Below are positions 9,501 to 21,828 of a stretch of DNA of 64,000 nt, piece by piece; within the stretch, counting starts at the first letter, position 1; the number at the start of each line of letters is the position of its first letter. The translations under genes and the position numbers were made by a program. Source of the DNA: Clarkia xantiana subsp. parviflora. Its lineage: Eukaryota; Streptophyta; Magnoliopsida; Myrtales; Onagraceae. The stretch spans positions 8,928,001-8,992,000 of the forward strand of contig JAPTYO010000017.1 in NCBI GenBank assembly GCA_036873135.1, read 5' to 3'. The notes below the pieces were generated by a model that searched no databases, was not told where the DNA came from, and saw only the letters and a program-made list of their open reading frames with translations.

Positions 9501-12218
9501 TGATGCCCTTCGGATTGATCAATGCCGGAGCAACTTACCATCGGATGGTGAACAAGTTGTTCGGAGACATGTTGGGGAAAACCATGGAGGCATATGTGGA
9601 TGACATGCTGGTGAAGTCCCGACAGGCAGGAGACCATGTCCAGAACTTGGCGGCGGCATTTGAGCGGATGAAGTTCCATCAGGTTCGGCTGAACCCCGAC
9701 AAGTGTGCTTTTGGGGTGAACTCGGGGAAGTTCCTAGGGTTCATGGTGAGCCAGAGAGGAATCGAGGTGAACCCTGAGAAGCTACGAGCAATCGAGGAGA
9801 TGCAGTCCCCGAGGACTCATCGGGTGGTCCAGGTGTTGAATGGCCGGTTGGCCGCGATGAATCGCTTCCTATCCAAGGCGAGTGACCGAGTTATGCCATT
9901 TTTTGATGTGCTGAGGGCCAATAAGAAGTTCGAATGGACCAACAAGTGCGAGGAGGCGTTCCAGGCACTCAAGCTGCACCTCCGTACCCTTCCGCCGTTG
10001 GCGAAACCAGTTCCAGGCGAGCCGCTCTATCTCTATTTGGCTGTTTCTGATGTGGCTGTTAGTTCTGTTTTGATTAAAATTGTCAAAGGCAACCAAGTGC
10101 CTATCTATTGTGTAAGCAAGGCGTTTGCCAAGTCTGAAATAAACTATCCCGCTATTGAGAAGTATCTCTTCGCGTTGATTATTGCCGCTCGAAAACTGCG
10201 ACCTTACTTCCATGCCCATGAAGTCACGGTATTGACTAATTAGCCCCTGAAACACTTTTTGAACCGACCGGAGGCGTCGGGGAGATTGGTGAAATGGGCC
10301 ATCGAGCTGACGGAATTCCGCATTCATTTCGCTCCGAGAACCGCTATTAAGGGCCAGGCATTGGCAGATTTTATAGCTGAGTCTACGGCACCCGATCTGG
10401 AAGTAACGGGTCCCGCAGAGGGGGCAACCATGGAGGAAGTCCCGACAGCAGAACAACAGCCAGAACAGCCAAATGAGGAGAATACTTGGGAGATGTACAC
10501 TGATGGTTCATCAAATGTAGAAGGCTCGAGGGCAGGATTCGTATTGATACCGCCCGGCGGAGGCGAGCCCTTACGATATGCCTTGGCGTTGACGTTCAAA
10601 GCCACCAACAATGAAGCAGAATACGAGGCTCTCATCACGGGCCTCAAGATTGCCAAGGGTACGGGGGTCGATCATTTAAAAGTAAAGTGTGATGCCAGCT
10701 TGGTTGTAAACCAAGTCCAGGGGAACTATGAGGCCAAGAGCCCGACAATGAAGAAGTATTTGCACGAGGTGCAGACTTTGAAGGGAAGCTTCAAAAGCTT
10801 TGATATCGAGGCAATCCCGAGGGAAGAAAACGCGGAAGCAGATTCCTTGAGCAAGTTCGCTCTGGGAGTGGCCCCCGAGGAGAATCGAAAGGTGCATTTC
10901 CTAGAGAAAGTGATTATCTCAAACATTGATCCGGCGGAGGTCTGCGCTATTGAGACAGGATCGGAGGAGGAAGAAAAGCCCACGTGGATGACCCTGATGG
11001 TCACGTATCTGACTACAGGGACACTCCCCGATGATAAGGTGGCAGCTGTCAGGTTGCGGCGGATTGCGGACAACTATGCGATGGTGGACAACCAGTTATA
11101 CAAAAAAGGGTATGTAAAGCCTTTTCTAAAATGCGTAGCAGAGCCTGACACAAATCGGATCCTGAGGGAGCTACACGAAGGAGTCGCGGCCTGCCATGAA
11201 GGGGCCCGATCTCTAGTGAGGAAGGCATTGAACTTAGGCTACTATTGGCCCTCGATGAACAAGGAAGCGACCGCGATGGTCCGATCCTGTGATGCATGCC
11301 AGAGGTACGCCCCAAATATCGTGGCTCCCGCCGCGGACCTAATGCCCATCAGGAGTGCATGGCCCTTCGCGCAATGGGGGATTGACTTGGTAGGACCTCT
11401 TCCCCAAGCGAAAGGTCAGTGCAAGTATTTACTCGTGGCTATTGACTACTTTTCAAAGTGGATAGAGGCTAAGGCGTTGGCTAGAACGACGGGGCAGCAG
11501 ATCCTCAAGTTCCTTCAAACTCAGATCGTATCCCGGTACGGGGTTTCTCGAGTGTTGATCAGCGAAAACGGCCCTCCGTTCAATGGGGCCCAGTTGAAGG
11601 AGTACCTGGAAGAATTAAACATTGAGCATCGGACCGCTTCAGTCCGCCACGCTCAGACCAATGGCCAAAGTCGAATCAGCCAACAAGATCGTGATGGATG
11701 GCTTGAAGAAGAGAGTCTACGCCTTACAAGGCCATTGGCTGGATGAGCTCGAGAACGTGCTATGGGCTGTGAGAACAACACCCAAGCAATCAACAGGAGA
11801 AACTCCGTTTGGCCTGGTCTATGGCACGGAGGCAGTCGCTCCCGTGGAAATAGCGGTGGCGTCCCATCGCGCGAAATATTATGAGCCTCTGACAAACGAG
11901 GAAATGAGACGTCTAGACTTAGACCTACTCGAGGAAAAGAGGTGGAAGGCTGATGAAGTCCAGGCCCGAATGCGTCTGGCAACAGCCCGATATTACAATC
12001 GGCGTGTCAGGTCCCGACAATTCTTCGTGGGAGAACTTGTCTGGCGGAGGAACGAGTTCGTTCATCAAGATCGAATCAACAAGCTATCACCAAAATGGGA
12101 GGGACCTTACAAGATCGTAGGGATGCCAGCACCCAATGCATACAGGCTAGAGGACCTTGATGGCAAGACGTTGAAGCATTCCTTCAGTGGCGAACACTTG
12201 AAGAAGTATCATGTTTGA
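6560..12218 (+). pseudogene. gag-pol polyprotein of element 2, broken by one stop and one frameshift
   Basis: The start ATG is at 6560, 34 bases past the primer binding site. Order: gag domain (about residues 270-300), zinc-knuckle-like segment YCRYHRANGHDTENC (about 484-498), arginine-serine repeat (about 523-545), protease LIDGGSSSDIL (about 641), RT with YVDD (1012-1015), RNase H, a second archaeal-type RNase H starting MYTDGSS near 10494, integrase zinc finger (H..H..CDACQ, about 11170-11310) and integrase core WGIDLVG. Three defects are visible by comparison with element 3: an in-frame TAG at 10241-10243 in the RH region; a glutamate codon (GAA, 11564-11566) where the second catalytic aspartate of the integrase DDE triad is expected; and one extra A in the AAA run at 11667-11669 that shifts the frame shortly before the DDE glutamate. 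The frame after that reaches a normal stop at 12218. The element is not autonomous. Confidence 0.95.
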
Positions 12219-12339
12219 TATTAAGCCGCCGTGAAGGGCGCAAATTGTCTATCAATAAGATCCGATGTAAGCCTATTTTGAGTTATTTATGAATAAAAGA
12301 AGTTTCTTCCGATCAGATTGCTTTTAGATTTATTCTAAC

Positions 12340-12900
12340 TGTTAGTAAGACGTCCTGAAGGACGCGACAAAAGCCTTCCGAGGTACGATAAAAGCCTTCC
12401 GAGGTATGCGTAAGTCGTCTATACGATGCGGCCAAAAGCCTTAACGGGTATGGACAAAAGCCCTACGGGGTACGCGTAAGTCGTCTATATGATGCGGCCA
12501 AAAGCCTTAACGGGTATGGACAAAAGCCCTACGGGGTACACGTAAGTCGTCTATATGATGCAACCAAAAGCCTAGGTACGAAAAGGCCCTGATGGGTCCG
12601 CGTAAGTCGTCTATATGACGCGGCCAAAAGCCTTAACGGGTACGGAAAAGCCTTAACAGGTCCGCGTAAGTCGTCTATATGATGCGGCAAAAAGCCTTAA
12701 AGGGTACGATTGAAACCGTCAGAAAGCCCTAAAGGGTGTGAAAAAAGGCCTTGAAAGGCGGGGACGAGAAACCTTAGGTGGTGAAGTCCCGATTTTGGAC
12801 GAGAAGCCTTAAGTGGTGAAAGTCCCGATTTTGGACGAGAAGCCTTAAGTGGCGAAGTCCCGATTGGACGAGAAGCCTTAAATGGTAAAGTCCCGAGTCA
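12340..12900 (+). repeat. Tandem-repeat spacer of element 2
   Basis: Two arrays lie in series. The first has about five units of 60-68 bases built on CGTAAGTCGTCTATATGATG followed by AAAAGCCTTAACGGG. The second (about 12760-12900) has about four units of 36-40 bases built on GACGAGAAGCCTTAAGTGG. The array sits between the pol stop (12218) and the stop of the antisense gene (13114). Variable tandem repeats at this place are known for Tat/Ogre elements. Confidence 0.85.
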
Positions 12901-13113
12901 AGCGCCGGAAGGACGTATGAAGTCATCTCAAATGATGCATCGGAACGTTCCGAGTAACGAATTTAAAGCCGCTTTAGATAAGTGCAAACAAGTGTCGGAG
13001 CCGAAGCAAATAAAAAGAAATTGCTTATATAAAGGCCCGAAGGCCAAAGAGGTTCCGAAACAAAAGATAAAGAAGACAAGGATAAAGGCAACAAGGACTA
13101 ATAGATGTAAACA

Positions 13114-15854
13114 TTAAACTTGGTCCTTGTTGGAAGATGGGTCCTCGGCAGCATCGGAGGGAGCAAGGTTTGGAGGGGCCTGGGCAGAAGGCTCCACAGC
13201 TGGCGGAGTCGGGTCCACGGCAGCAGCCTCTTCACTCTCCGCGGGGAGGTTGAAGTACTTCTCCGCAACAGGGGCAAGAGTCTCGGACTTCGTGAAGTCA
13301 ATGGAATCCGCATAGGCTGTGTAGAGTTCCTCGACAGCGTTGAACAAAACGTCCTCCACCTCGGACTTGCAGAACTCCACAGCAGCCAGCTTGAATTCTT
13401 CAGAGTTCCGATACTCCCCGCGACCCTCCTCGCGACCTTGCTGGAGACCTTCCTCGCGGCCTTGCAGGCGGCCCTCCTCGAGGCCCTGAGCCTTGGCCTC
13501 AGCCAGCTTGGCAGAGAACTCAGCCCTCTCCGCCTCAAACTTTGCCTTGGCCTCCGCGAGGAGATCCGCGAAGACGTTTTTCTCATGAACGAGCTGCTTC
13601 TTCTCCGCCTCATTCCGCTGCTGCTCCACCTGGACCGTCTTCCGCTCCCGACGCATGACGGCCTCATGGTCGTGGACCTTCTTGAGCAGGTTTGAGGACA
13701 TATCATCGAGGAGAGCCTTCTCCTTGGCCACCTTGTTCTTGGCCGCTACAGCCTCGTCGAGTTCCACCTGAAGCTTGGCTAAAGCATCAGGGTTCGACTG
13801 GGCCTCCGCCGCCTCCAAAGCACCCTTCAGGGCCAGGATAAGGCCGAAGCAGCGCTGTTGGTTCGCGGTGTCCTGAAGGAAGGAAGGAAAAGATCAAGAT
13901 ACAGTAATCGGAGATAAGAGTGACGAAGAAAATAAAACAAAGATAGAAGTTTCACCTCCATCCGACGAATAGCCATGTCGCGGATCTCCTCTTCAAGGTC
14001 CTCCCGCGCCAAGGACAGGGGTCGCCTCAAAGCTGGAGGGATTGACCCCGCCAGCAGATGCAGGGCCAATCCAGGATCAAGGTTTCCCCGCCGGAGTGGA
14101 ACCCCTCGGAGAGACTCGATCGGGTTCCAAGGCATCATCCCCTGGTCGGGAGTAAAAACCTTGTAAAGGTTTTCATCCACGGGGAGAGGGGGGATGACCC
14201 CAGAACTTTCAGCCGGAGGAGCCACCTCAGCTGGTGGCTCAGGAGTCGGAGTGCGGAACTCGGAAGGAGGAATCCGGGACACATCATCCACGACGGGCCT
14301 CAAGGTGCTCCGACCACGCCTACGAGGGAGCAGGCCACCTTCAGCAGGCTCCTCAGAGGAGGGAGAAGCCTCCAAATCAGTCACCTGACGGAACTGGGCT
14401 TCCATCGGGGTTTTTTCTGTCTCCGGCGCCGGTGGAGTCACGGCCCGGGCTGGAGTATCAGCATGCCCCGGAGTGACAGCCTCTGATGGACCTGCGGTGG
14501 CGGGACGAATAAAGTCAGGAAGAGTACCTTTAGGGCACCAGATGATTTGACGATCGAAATGTCTATTCTTCCCAAGGACGTTGTAATATCCCGCCTCAAG
14601 AACGTGGGGAATTTCTCCTCGAAGGATGTACTTGATCTCTTGAACCCGCGTTTTCCGATCAGCGGGGATAAACTCCTTGGGGACTAATTTTTTATATTGT
14701 TTAATTGCACGACGAACGCGCTTACCTTCCTCGACGGTGGTGGCCCCGAAGGTCCGATCTATCTCCTCCCGCCTGGCCTTCTTGGCCCCGACCTGCTCTT
14801 CAGTCGGAGGAGCAGCAGATAAGGGAGTGGAGGAGGAAGCACCTTTCTTCACCAGCTTGCGCTTCCGCTTGGAGCCACTCTGGACGGCATCAGTCTCGCC
14901 CTGCTTCAGAATGAGATGAGTCAACAGAGAAGCCTTCTTGGCTGCAAAGGTAAAAAATAAGATAGTTAGAAATATTACCCAGATAACTAAATCTTTGCAA
15001 ACAGAGTCAAGGAGTCGGACTCCGATAGTAATCAGGTTCCTCTCTTGGAGCTTGTTGGCATCGAGGGGTATGAAGTTGTCTCCCCAGCGGTAGAGTTGAA
15101 CCATCTGGAGGGTGTTCAGGTCATCCTCGGTGTAGTCCTGGAGTTTGGGGGCAGGGTCCGCCACGACCTCCCATCGAGGCCAGGGGACAGAGCTGTGCTG
15201 GACGAAGAAATAGTACTTCTTTCATCCGCTGTTGTCGGATCCTGAGTCACGGATTAGCACCCGATCCTTGTGGAACTTCCAAGTTTCGTTATCCCAGCAG
15301 AAACGTGAAAGTTGCTCCTTTGTCCACTTGGGGAGTCGGGGGGAAAAGGAGCAGACACCAGCCTTGTTGCACTTCATGCCATAGAAAGTGTGGAACAGCA
15401 GAAGACTGTACGTCCACTGCTGGCGGTGGCATAAGAGTTGTAAGGCATTCCTCACGCGGATGGCGTGTGGAGAGAAGGTACAGGGATGCGTTTTGTAGAA
15501 GTTGCACATCTCCACCATGTTTCCACAGAAGGGGAACCGAATCCCCGCGCTTATTTGTCCGGCGGAGACAAACACTTCCCCTGCCCGAGGAGGCGTAATG
15601 ACGTGCTTCCTTCTAACAGCAGGCTGAGACTCATATGGGAAGCGAGGCTCCCAATCCGAGGTAATACACCCCTCTCTAAGGGCAACCTCATATGAAGTCT
15701 CAGATATCTCATTGACAGCGAACTCGAAAACGAAAGGAGCCCTAACCTCAGAACTAGCTTCGTCTAAAAACGATTGCAAACAAAGGATTTGAGAAAAAAA
15801 AGAACAAACAGCAAGTAAATCATGAGAACTTAGAAGAAAGCCCTTACCAGACAT
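13114..15854 (-). pseudogene. Spliced antisense gene of element 2, one in-frame stop
   Basis: Predicted exons on the minus strand: 15854-15848 (ATG TCT G), 15763-14979, 14900-13956 and 13872-13114, joined at GT-AG sites whose phases agree; the sum is 832 codons. The only break is TGA at 15222-15224 in exon 2, where element 3 has tryptophan. Exon 2 carries GIRFPFC..MVEMCNFYK, exon 3 starts with a basic patch (SKRKRKLVKKG) and holds a domain conserved with element 3 (ILRGE.PHVLE.GYY), and exon 4 is a glutamate/lysine/alanine-rich coiled coil. A distant resemblance of exon 2 to the Pfam 'putative gypsy type transposon' family (Transposase_28) is an inference. Function is unknown. The gene faces pol tail-to-tail across the tandem repeats. 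Confidence 0.8.
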
Positions 15855-16010
15855 GATCGATGGTTGAAGAAGTAGAGCAAAGGAAGATCGGAAGGGCTGA
15901 AGGCCTTGGATCACTTGAACAGCAGGAGGAGCTTGGAGAGGAAGCTTCGAATACAAGGATGGCTGAAATCGAGAGAGTGCAGAAGGAGTGAATAATGCCA
16001 GGGTTTTAGC

Positions 16011-16017
16011 TTTTATA
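16011..16017 (-). promoter_or_regulatory. TATA box of the antisense gene, element 2
   Basis: TATAAAA on the minus strand lies about 157 bases upstream of the antisense ATG at 15854. The matching box in element 3 lies about 140 bases upstream of its ATG. Bases 16023-16490 between here and the polypurine tract show no other coding frame. Confidence 0.6.
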
Positions 16018-16490
16018 AGCAAAAGGGCAGCTGAGGGAACTTAATCTGGACCGTTGAAGACAAAACGACTTGATCTCGATGGTTGAAATTGCGGAGACGG
16101 TACGGAAGAGACAGCTGGATGGGCACGATCTGTACCGTTGAAGAGGAAACGACACGATCTTAATCGCCGAGATCATAGGTACGGAAGGGACGTGCGTGAC
16201 GTCACGGCTGCTTTTTCAGAAAACAACAGTCACGCCGGTTTAAACGTCGTTTCCTTATCCCTAGGCATTTAATGCTACAGTGACCGAGGAGTCTCCTCGG
16301 ATTTGGCAACTGCCCATGGGGTCTGGTGGGCCCTAAGGCAATCATGAGTAAGAGACTCTGTTATACAACAATTACACGCAAGGCAAAAACCTCTGACGGT
16401 GGTATCGGGAGGTATGAAAACAAAAGCCTCCGACAAAGAGGTCGAAGGATCTGAACTGAAGGACATGACGAACTAAAAGTCCCCCATGTC

Positions 16491-16501
16491 TTGGGGGAAA
16501 A
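16491..16501 (+). other. Polypurine tract, element 2
   Basis: TTGGGGGAAAA lies directly before the 3' LTR start TGATGGG. Element 3 has CTTGGGGGCAAA at the same place. Confidence 0.85.
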
Positions 16502-17262
16502 TGATGGGTTCCGATGTAATCGTTAGCCCCGTTAACAGCCAATGGACGGCGAGCAGGTCCAGTGGGCCTCGTGAAAAGCCTGGAGGGCCCAGAGGCCCAG
16601 TATTAAGGGTCCCGACGATAGCGGCCCCGACACATGAGCTGAATGCTCCCGAAAATAAGCCTCTGAGTAGGCCCCGATATGCCTTAGAAAAGGCCTCGAT
16701 AATAAAGCCCCGCAGAGGCTGGACCTGTCCTGTAGAGACTGAAGGTCCTGGGTGGTGATCTAGAATGAGACAACTCTGGAGTCTCCGACAGGAGTCGGGA
16801 CTTGTGATCAGAGGATAAAGACCGAGAAACTCGCCTACTAGATAGAGTAGTGGGAGACGGTTAGAGATAGAGATAAATCCCCCGAGATACGCAGGGCGTG
16901 CCCGAGATACGCGGAGTACGGGTAAGATACGCGGAGCGTGGGGCGAGATATATGGAATCCCAACCGAGATATACGGAATCGTGGCGAGATACACGGAATC
17001 ATGGGCAAAACTGCCAGGCGCAGTAACAGGTAACTGAGTAACTTCCCCTCCTATATAAAGGAGGAAGTTACCTCAGAAAACCATCATCTAATACGAACTT
17101 AGACTTTTGCTTACCACCCCCATTGATCACCATACTCATTTAAGCATCGGAGAGGGATTCTGGGTCACCACCCAGGTCATCCCCTTTTGCAGGATTACGC
17201 GGAGCCCAGGAGTCCAAAGCTTTCCGTCAAGGACGTAACGGAGCTTCGCCCGTGATCCAACA
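16502..17262 (+). repeat. 3' LTR of element 2
   Basis: Starts TGATGGG and ends CCAACA, followed by the target duplication TATTA. It carries the same GATACGCGG repeats and TATA hairpin as the 5' LTR. Confidence 0.95.
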
Positions 17263-17267
17263 TATTA

Positions 17268-17480
17268 GTTATTAGTTATAAAGATACGAACAATATAAAT
17301 AGTTTGATAGAAAGTTTTAGTCTAAAAATTATAATGTTAAATTGGTCTATCTTTTAATATTTATCAATCTATAGATGTTATACGATCATAATATATAATC
17401 ATTTCTTTAAATAAATTTATTTAAAATATTTCAGTTTCGATTTTTCTTTACCCGTGTGGTGCGCGGGGTTAGTATCTAGT
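17268..17480 (+). mobile_element. Helitron-like 3' end
   Basis: CCCGTGTGGTGCGCGGGG (17451-17468) can form a short GC hairpin about ten bases before CTAG followed by T (17476-17480). This is the usual Helitron 3' signature (hairpin, then CTRR, then target T). The rest is AT-rich with no gene. The 5' end is not identified; element 2 may have inserted into this Helitron. Confidence 0.5.
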
Positions 17481-18258
17481 ATTATATAAAGTAAGAGGAG
17501 AGATAGTGATTAAATCTAAATTTGCCACATCAACTTTTTAGAAGACCTATAACTCGCCACGTCACCTTCTTAATATTCGGGCCTCTATTATGTTTCCGTA
17601 CATTTATGAAAAGGCCCATCTCAAATAGGGCCGATCTTCAAAATAGGCCCGTTATCTAACAGACCAACCGTAAAAATATGAAGACCTCCCACCGTTGTTG
17701 ACAGAAGAAGACGTAGCGCCCCTGTTCATCTTCTTTCAGTTCCGCGCCGATCTTCATATGCTTTTATCCAACAATTCCGACTTCCAAATCATTGATCTTC
17801 CAAATCAGGTTACACTCACTGAATTCAATTGAATTCAGTGACGACGAAACGGAATGACCCTTAAGGGTTCAATTTTCCCTCGGTCTCAATAATTGGATTC
17901 ATCAATTTGCGTATGTTCCTTCCATCCCAGTCGTCGCCACCTTCCTCAGCCACGCCGCCCATCTTAGTGCTGATTTGGAGCTCCAGAGTCTGCTCATGCT
18001 TCAATCTTTCATCCAAATAGCAGCCACCATCCTCAGTCTTTCCGCCCAGCTTAGTTACCATCGTCAAATTTGGGGCTCCGTTGAGTCGATTTGGGCCTCC
18101 GTTGCTGTTGTTCTTCAATTTACATTTGTTCGATTTGGGTATGGAATCTTGCTTTTCAAAGATAGATTTCTTCAAATTCGGGGTTGGGTTTATAAATTTT
18201 GGAACTATTGTCCACCTTCGGCACTGCGGTTCAATTTGGGTTTGTTTCTATGTTGCAG

Positions 18259-18346
18259 GCTTTGTTAATGGATGAGGTCTACGATGATCAGAAGCTCCCT
18301 CACTGTTGGAACCCTAACGAAGTTACTTCTCTGGAGCAACTGGCAG
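18259..18346 (+). pseudogene. Captured exon of an acireductone dioxygenase (ARD) gene
   Basis: Translation gives QALLMDEVYDDQKLPH followed by NPNEVTSLEQLA. This matches the N-terminus of plant ARD of the methionine salvage pathway (pattern QAWYMDDS.EDQRLPH...P.E.VSLD.LA) at most positions. The piece is bounded by a splice acceptor (TTGCAG) and a donor (GCAG|GTCC), so one exon with its intron edges was taken. The cupin metal-binding residues lie in later ARD exons and are absent, so it cannot be an enzyme. No further ARD exon was found nearby. Confidence 0.65.
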
Positions 18347-19308
18347 GTCCCGATTCTTCCCCTTACTCTTCCAATATTGATTGAATATGTATCAAGGGCT
18401 GGATATTATTTGTATAATTCAATGTTAAGGGCTGAATATTATTTATATGATTCCGTGCGGAGCTGCTTTAATGGGGATTTAAATGAGTTCCCAATATGGA
18501 CTATATATTTTGAGATCTCCTCTGTTTTTTCTGAGATCAAAGGAGAATTAGGAATACAATATGTGGCTTTTTTATATTATAACAAGATTACTAGCCACAA
18601 CAATGTAAAGGTAGTAATTCAGCATTAGCAAAGTAAGTTAATACATCCGTAAGTATACTTCTTTGTCATCACTCAGCACTTGCAGACTTACACTTCCACA
18701 ATACTTTGTTTGTCTCTGCACTTTCTTTTTCAGTATAGTTTTCCTTGATTATTTTTGTATAAATGTGTAATTTATTCATATGGTATGTTTATTGCAGATA
18801 TATTTACTGCAGTCTTACTATGCTAGCATCAATGCCCAAAATATGAAGAAAACAATTTTGTGCCTTATCTTGATATGGATGAGACTCAACTTAACACAAG
18901 TTAGTACTACACTAATTCCCCATTTTTCGGTAAGTTATATCATGTATCGCTCTATATTTCCAATAACCATACTAACTATCAAGCCAATATGTAATAGAGA
19001 ATTTCACTGGACTATCTAATTGCCCTGATACGCTGAGAGAGGAATCTTAAACTTTTATTCTATCTCGACAGCTTCGGCTTACAATTGGATAATATATATA
19101 CGGATTTAAAGTATGGTTTGAAGGCTTTGAATGAAAACTAGACCAATAAGAGCTAATATTTCTTAGTGTCTGGATTGGTGATTCTACAACAGTATCTTTC
19201 ATCCTTTTAATGAATTATAGTCTATATGTATACATTTATTAGCCTTCATTGTTGTGAATATAAAAGAGCAAGAGGATAGCTAGCGTTGTGGTTCTTGATT
19301 CTTGATCT

Positions 19309-19309
19309 C

Positions 19310-19343
<34 letters not shown>
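19309..19343. repeat. (AAT)n microsatellite
   Basis: About eleven AAT units. A second short copy of the flanking text (GCAAGAGGATAGCTAGCGTTG and GCAAGAAGATAGCTAGCATTG forms) on both sides shows a local duplication of about 80 bases. Confidence 0.9.
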
Positions 19344-21734
19344 TAACAGAGCAAGAAGATAGCTAGCATTGTGGTTCTTGATCTGAATGATGATAATAAT
19401 AAGAGGAAACTGTGGGGATTTGTTTTCTGCAAGGATAATTTTTTATGGTATGTTGAGGAATGATGCAATCATGCAATTACATAATGCGATGATTATGTTA
19501 AATTTTTTTTAAGAGTTGCAGGGTGGTTCAAGCAGTGTTTCATGTATCAGAGTCGGGATTAGGAGATGAACTTTTTAAGAGAGTCTATATATATCATTAT
19601 GATACCAAAATGAATGAATCGTGGAACTTATTATTATTATGCATGAAAAGTTCAGGATTAGAATGAAATGATTCGGATAAGAGCCAAACTGATTAATACT
19701 GGGACAATTTTTGGGAAAATCGAACGATTACAAGAGTTCAGGTATCTAATCTCAATTATTCTATGCAATTTGTGGTCATATTTTATTGGTTTACCTTCAT
19801 TTATTTCAAATTTCTCACGAGGAAAATGAGTAGACATCTACTTCGCCTACCATTAAGAAGGTCCACAACCCTACCGCAAATGAAATGTCCACAATGCCGT
19901 ATCATCGAAATATTACAAGATAAATGGATATGCATAACTCAATATGTGGTGCTCAATTATTTGTCATCTATGGTTGCTGATTCATTGATGGTATTGATGC
20001 TTTTCCGATGTTTGTGTACATGACTCCTTTTAATTTTAGGTTCGAGTGAGATTTGAATACTAAGTGAATGCATTTTGCTATTTTTTATGCAGTAAATCGA
20101 GGGAAATGACGAGGTTCATCATATAATGATGATGCTTCGCAAAACTAAATCCTGATAACTTTGTGGAGGGTTAGTATTTGGTGACTGGCATGTATTGGGA
20201 TGCTGACAAGTTGAGATCATTTTTACTTTTCTGGATTGGCACACATGCGAAAAAGGAAGTTCTTGATAAGTTGGGATTTTCAGGGTCACCAAGTATGACG
20301 GGATTCTACTCAAGTCTTATATATGCAAGTCTTATATCAGATACATTTTCCCCGATATACATACTACATAGAGAGTCTATTGGCAGATCAATTTCTTGAA
20401 TTAATTAGTAGTATATTATGTAGGTCTCTAATTTCTTTTAAGCAAAAAAGGTGACATTTTTCGTATTTTCTTGGTCCTTTTATTTCAATTTTTTATTATT
20501 ATGAAAATAATCTATTTCTGAATCGAATTCTTGATTTGGATGCAAGCTGGTGTTTGAGTATGGCCCTCTAATTATTACAATGCGGAACAGTTTCTGGAAT
20601 CAACTAATGTTTGCTCTGCCATCCACGCCTGCACAATTAGTGTCAATGAAGCATTTCCACTGCTTTCGAATACATACGCAATAATAAATTTATATGGATA
20701 TTGATTTATTAATTCGCTTTCTCTTCATATCTTTGATTTCTTAGCAGTGTAGGATGATGAAGTTGAAAGGGATTTCATGTTATGCCTTTATGGACTTTCT
20801 ATATGTGTCTGGCTGCATATGTTTGGATTGTGAACTTCCCTGAAGATAGTTGAAGACATTTGGCATTCAATCTGTATCATATGTTCAGAAGTAACATCAC
20901 AGTGGTCCATTAAGTGGTAGGTTTCAGTCTGTAGTAATTACTCTATAGCTGGGTTGTGAAATTTGGTCAACAATATTTGGTTGCTTAAAGACTTAAATGC
21001 ATTTTTTTCATTAATTTTTATTTCTATGCTCAAAGGCTTGCATGATTTATAGATTTATTTTTCTTATAGTCAGTAATATTAATATATCAAAATTGACTGA
21101 ACGTTGAAACAAAGGATGAATATTGAATCAAAGGCTCTCTCCCGCATGTTCCGGCAATGATGTGAACTAGACTTCTTTTTTGGCCATACGAACTAGACTT
21201 AACATTCAATTTCCAAGTACCGAATTTGGACCAAAGGCTGATACGATATTTCTTTATGTATATTAGCGGTGGCAAGAACTTTCGTTGTAAGTTAAATGTC
21301 ATTTTTCAATTCCGGTTGAGGAGCGTCATTAATCATTTTCGAGGAAACAAAGAGTTTGCACGGCTAATAATTGGTTTAATAAAACAGCAGATAAATGTTC
21401 ATTTCTATATATATATTTTTGCACGGCTAAGAATTGGCTTAATAAACCAGCAGATATATGTTCATTTCTATATATATATTTCTTTACAAAGTTATTATTT
21501 TGTACAATGTTGTAGTTTTTTTTTTCTTTGCAATACATAAGGTGTGCGTTAGCAGATCGGCGCGGGGTCAGCAACTAGTAATTAATATATGAGAGAGCTT
21601 TCGACCGATCATGGTGGTATATATAGGGGAAAAAAGGGCACCCAGAGGCTGACCGAAGGCGATAGTTGATAATAAGGTATATCCATCATATATATACACG
21701 TTCATGTCCATCCTTGCTTTCGAACTGTAATTAT

Positions 21735-21826
21735 CACTACAAGAAAGTGGGTGTTTACACACAACCCAAATCGGTATGTAATAAGTGTTATATACCAATT
21801 GGTAAGTAAAAGTAAGACACGGTAAA
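21735..21826 (+). mobile_element. CACTA (En/Spm-type) transposon end
   Basis: CACTACAAGAAA at 21735 is the canonical CACTA terminus; the preceding TAT could be the 3-bp target copy. Subterminal sequence follows with an inverted motif (CCAAATCGGTATGTAATAAG ... ATACCAATTGG). The other terminus is not seen, so this is a fragment, apparently cut by the repeat starting at 21829. Confidence 0.6.
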
Positions 21827-21828
21827 GC

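Larger units (their letters stand above)
5747..17262 (+). mobile_element. Element 2: complete Tat-lineage Ty3/Gypsy retrotransposon
   Basis: Two near-identical LTRs (5747-6506 and 16502-17262) begin TGAT and end CCAACA. They are flanked by the direct 5-bp duplication TATTA at 5742-5746 and 17263-17267, which fixes the insertion. By eye the LTRs differ by 9 substitutions and one single-base indel over about 760 bases (about 1.2 percent), mostly C/T or G/A, so the insertion is recent. Internal order: primer binding site, gag-protease-RT-RH-second RH-integrase on the plus strand, tandem repeats, a spliced gene on the minus strand, polypurine tract. The second RNase H between RH and integrase is the hallmark of the Tat lineage. 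Confidence 0.97.
17481..21579 (+). mobile_element. Probable non-autonomous Helitron with captured gene pieces
   Basis: The left side (TTATATAAAGTAAGAGGAG, followed by a GCCACATCAAC-type sequence) looks like common plant Helitron 5' ends. The right side ends GCGCGGGGTCAGCAACTAGT (21560-21579), matching the GCGCGGGGTTAGTATCTAGT of the 17480 end at most positions, though its hairpin is degenerate. No Rep/helicase is present. Inside are a captured acireductone dioxygenase exon (18259-18346), short unrecognised ORFs, and an (AAT)n tract. The exact 5' boundary is uncertain because the candidate TC start overlaps the previous CTAG. Confidence 0.5.
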
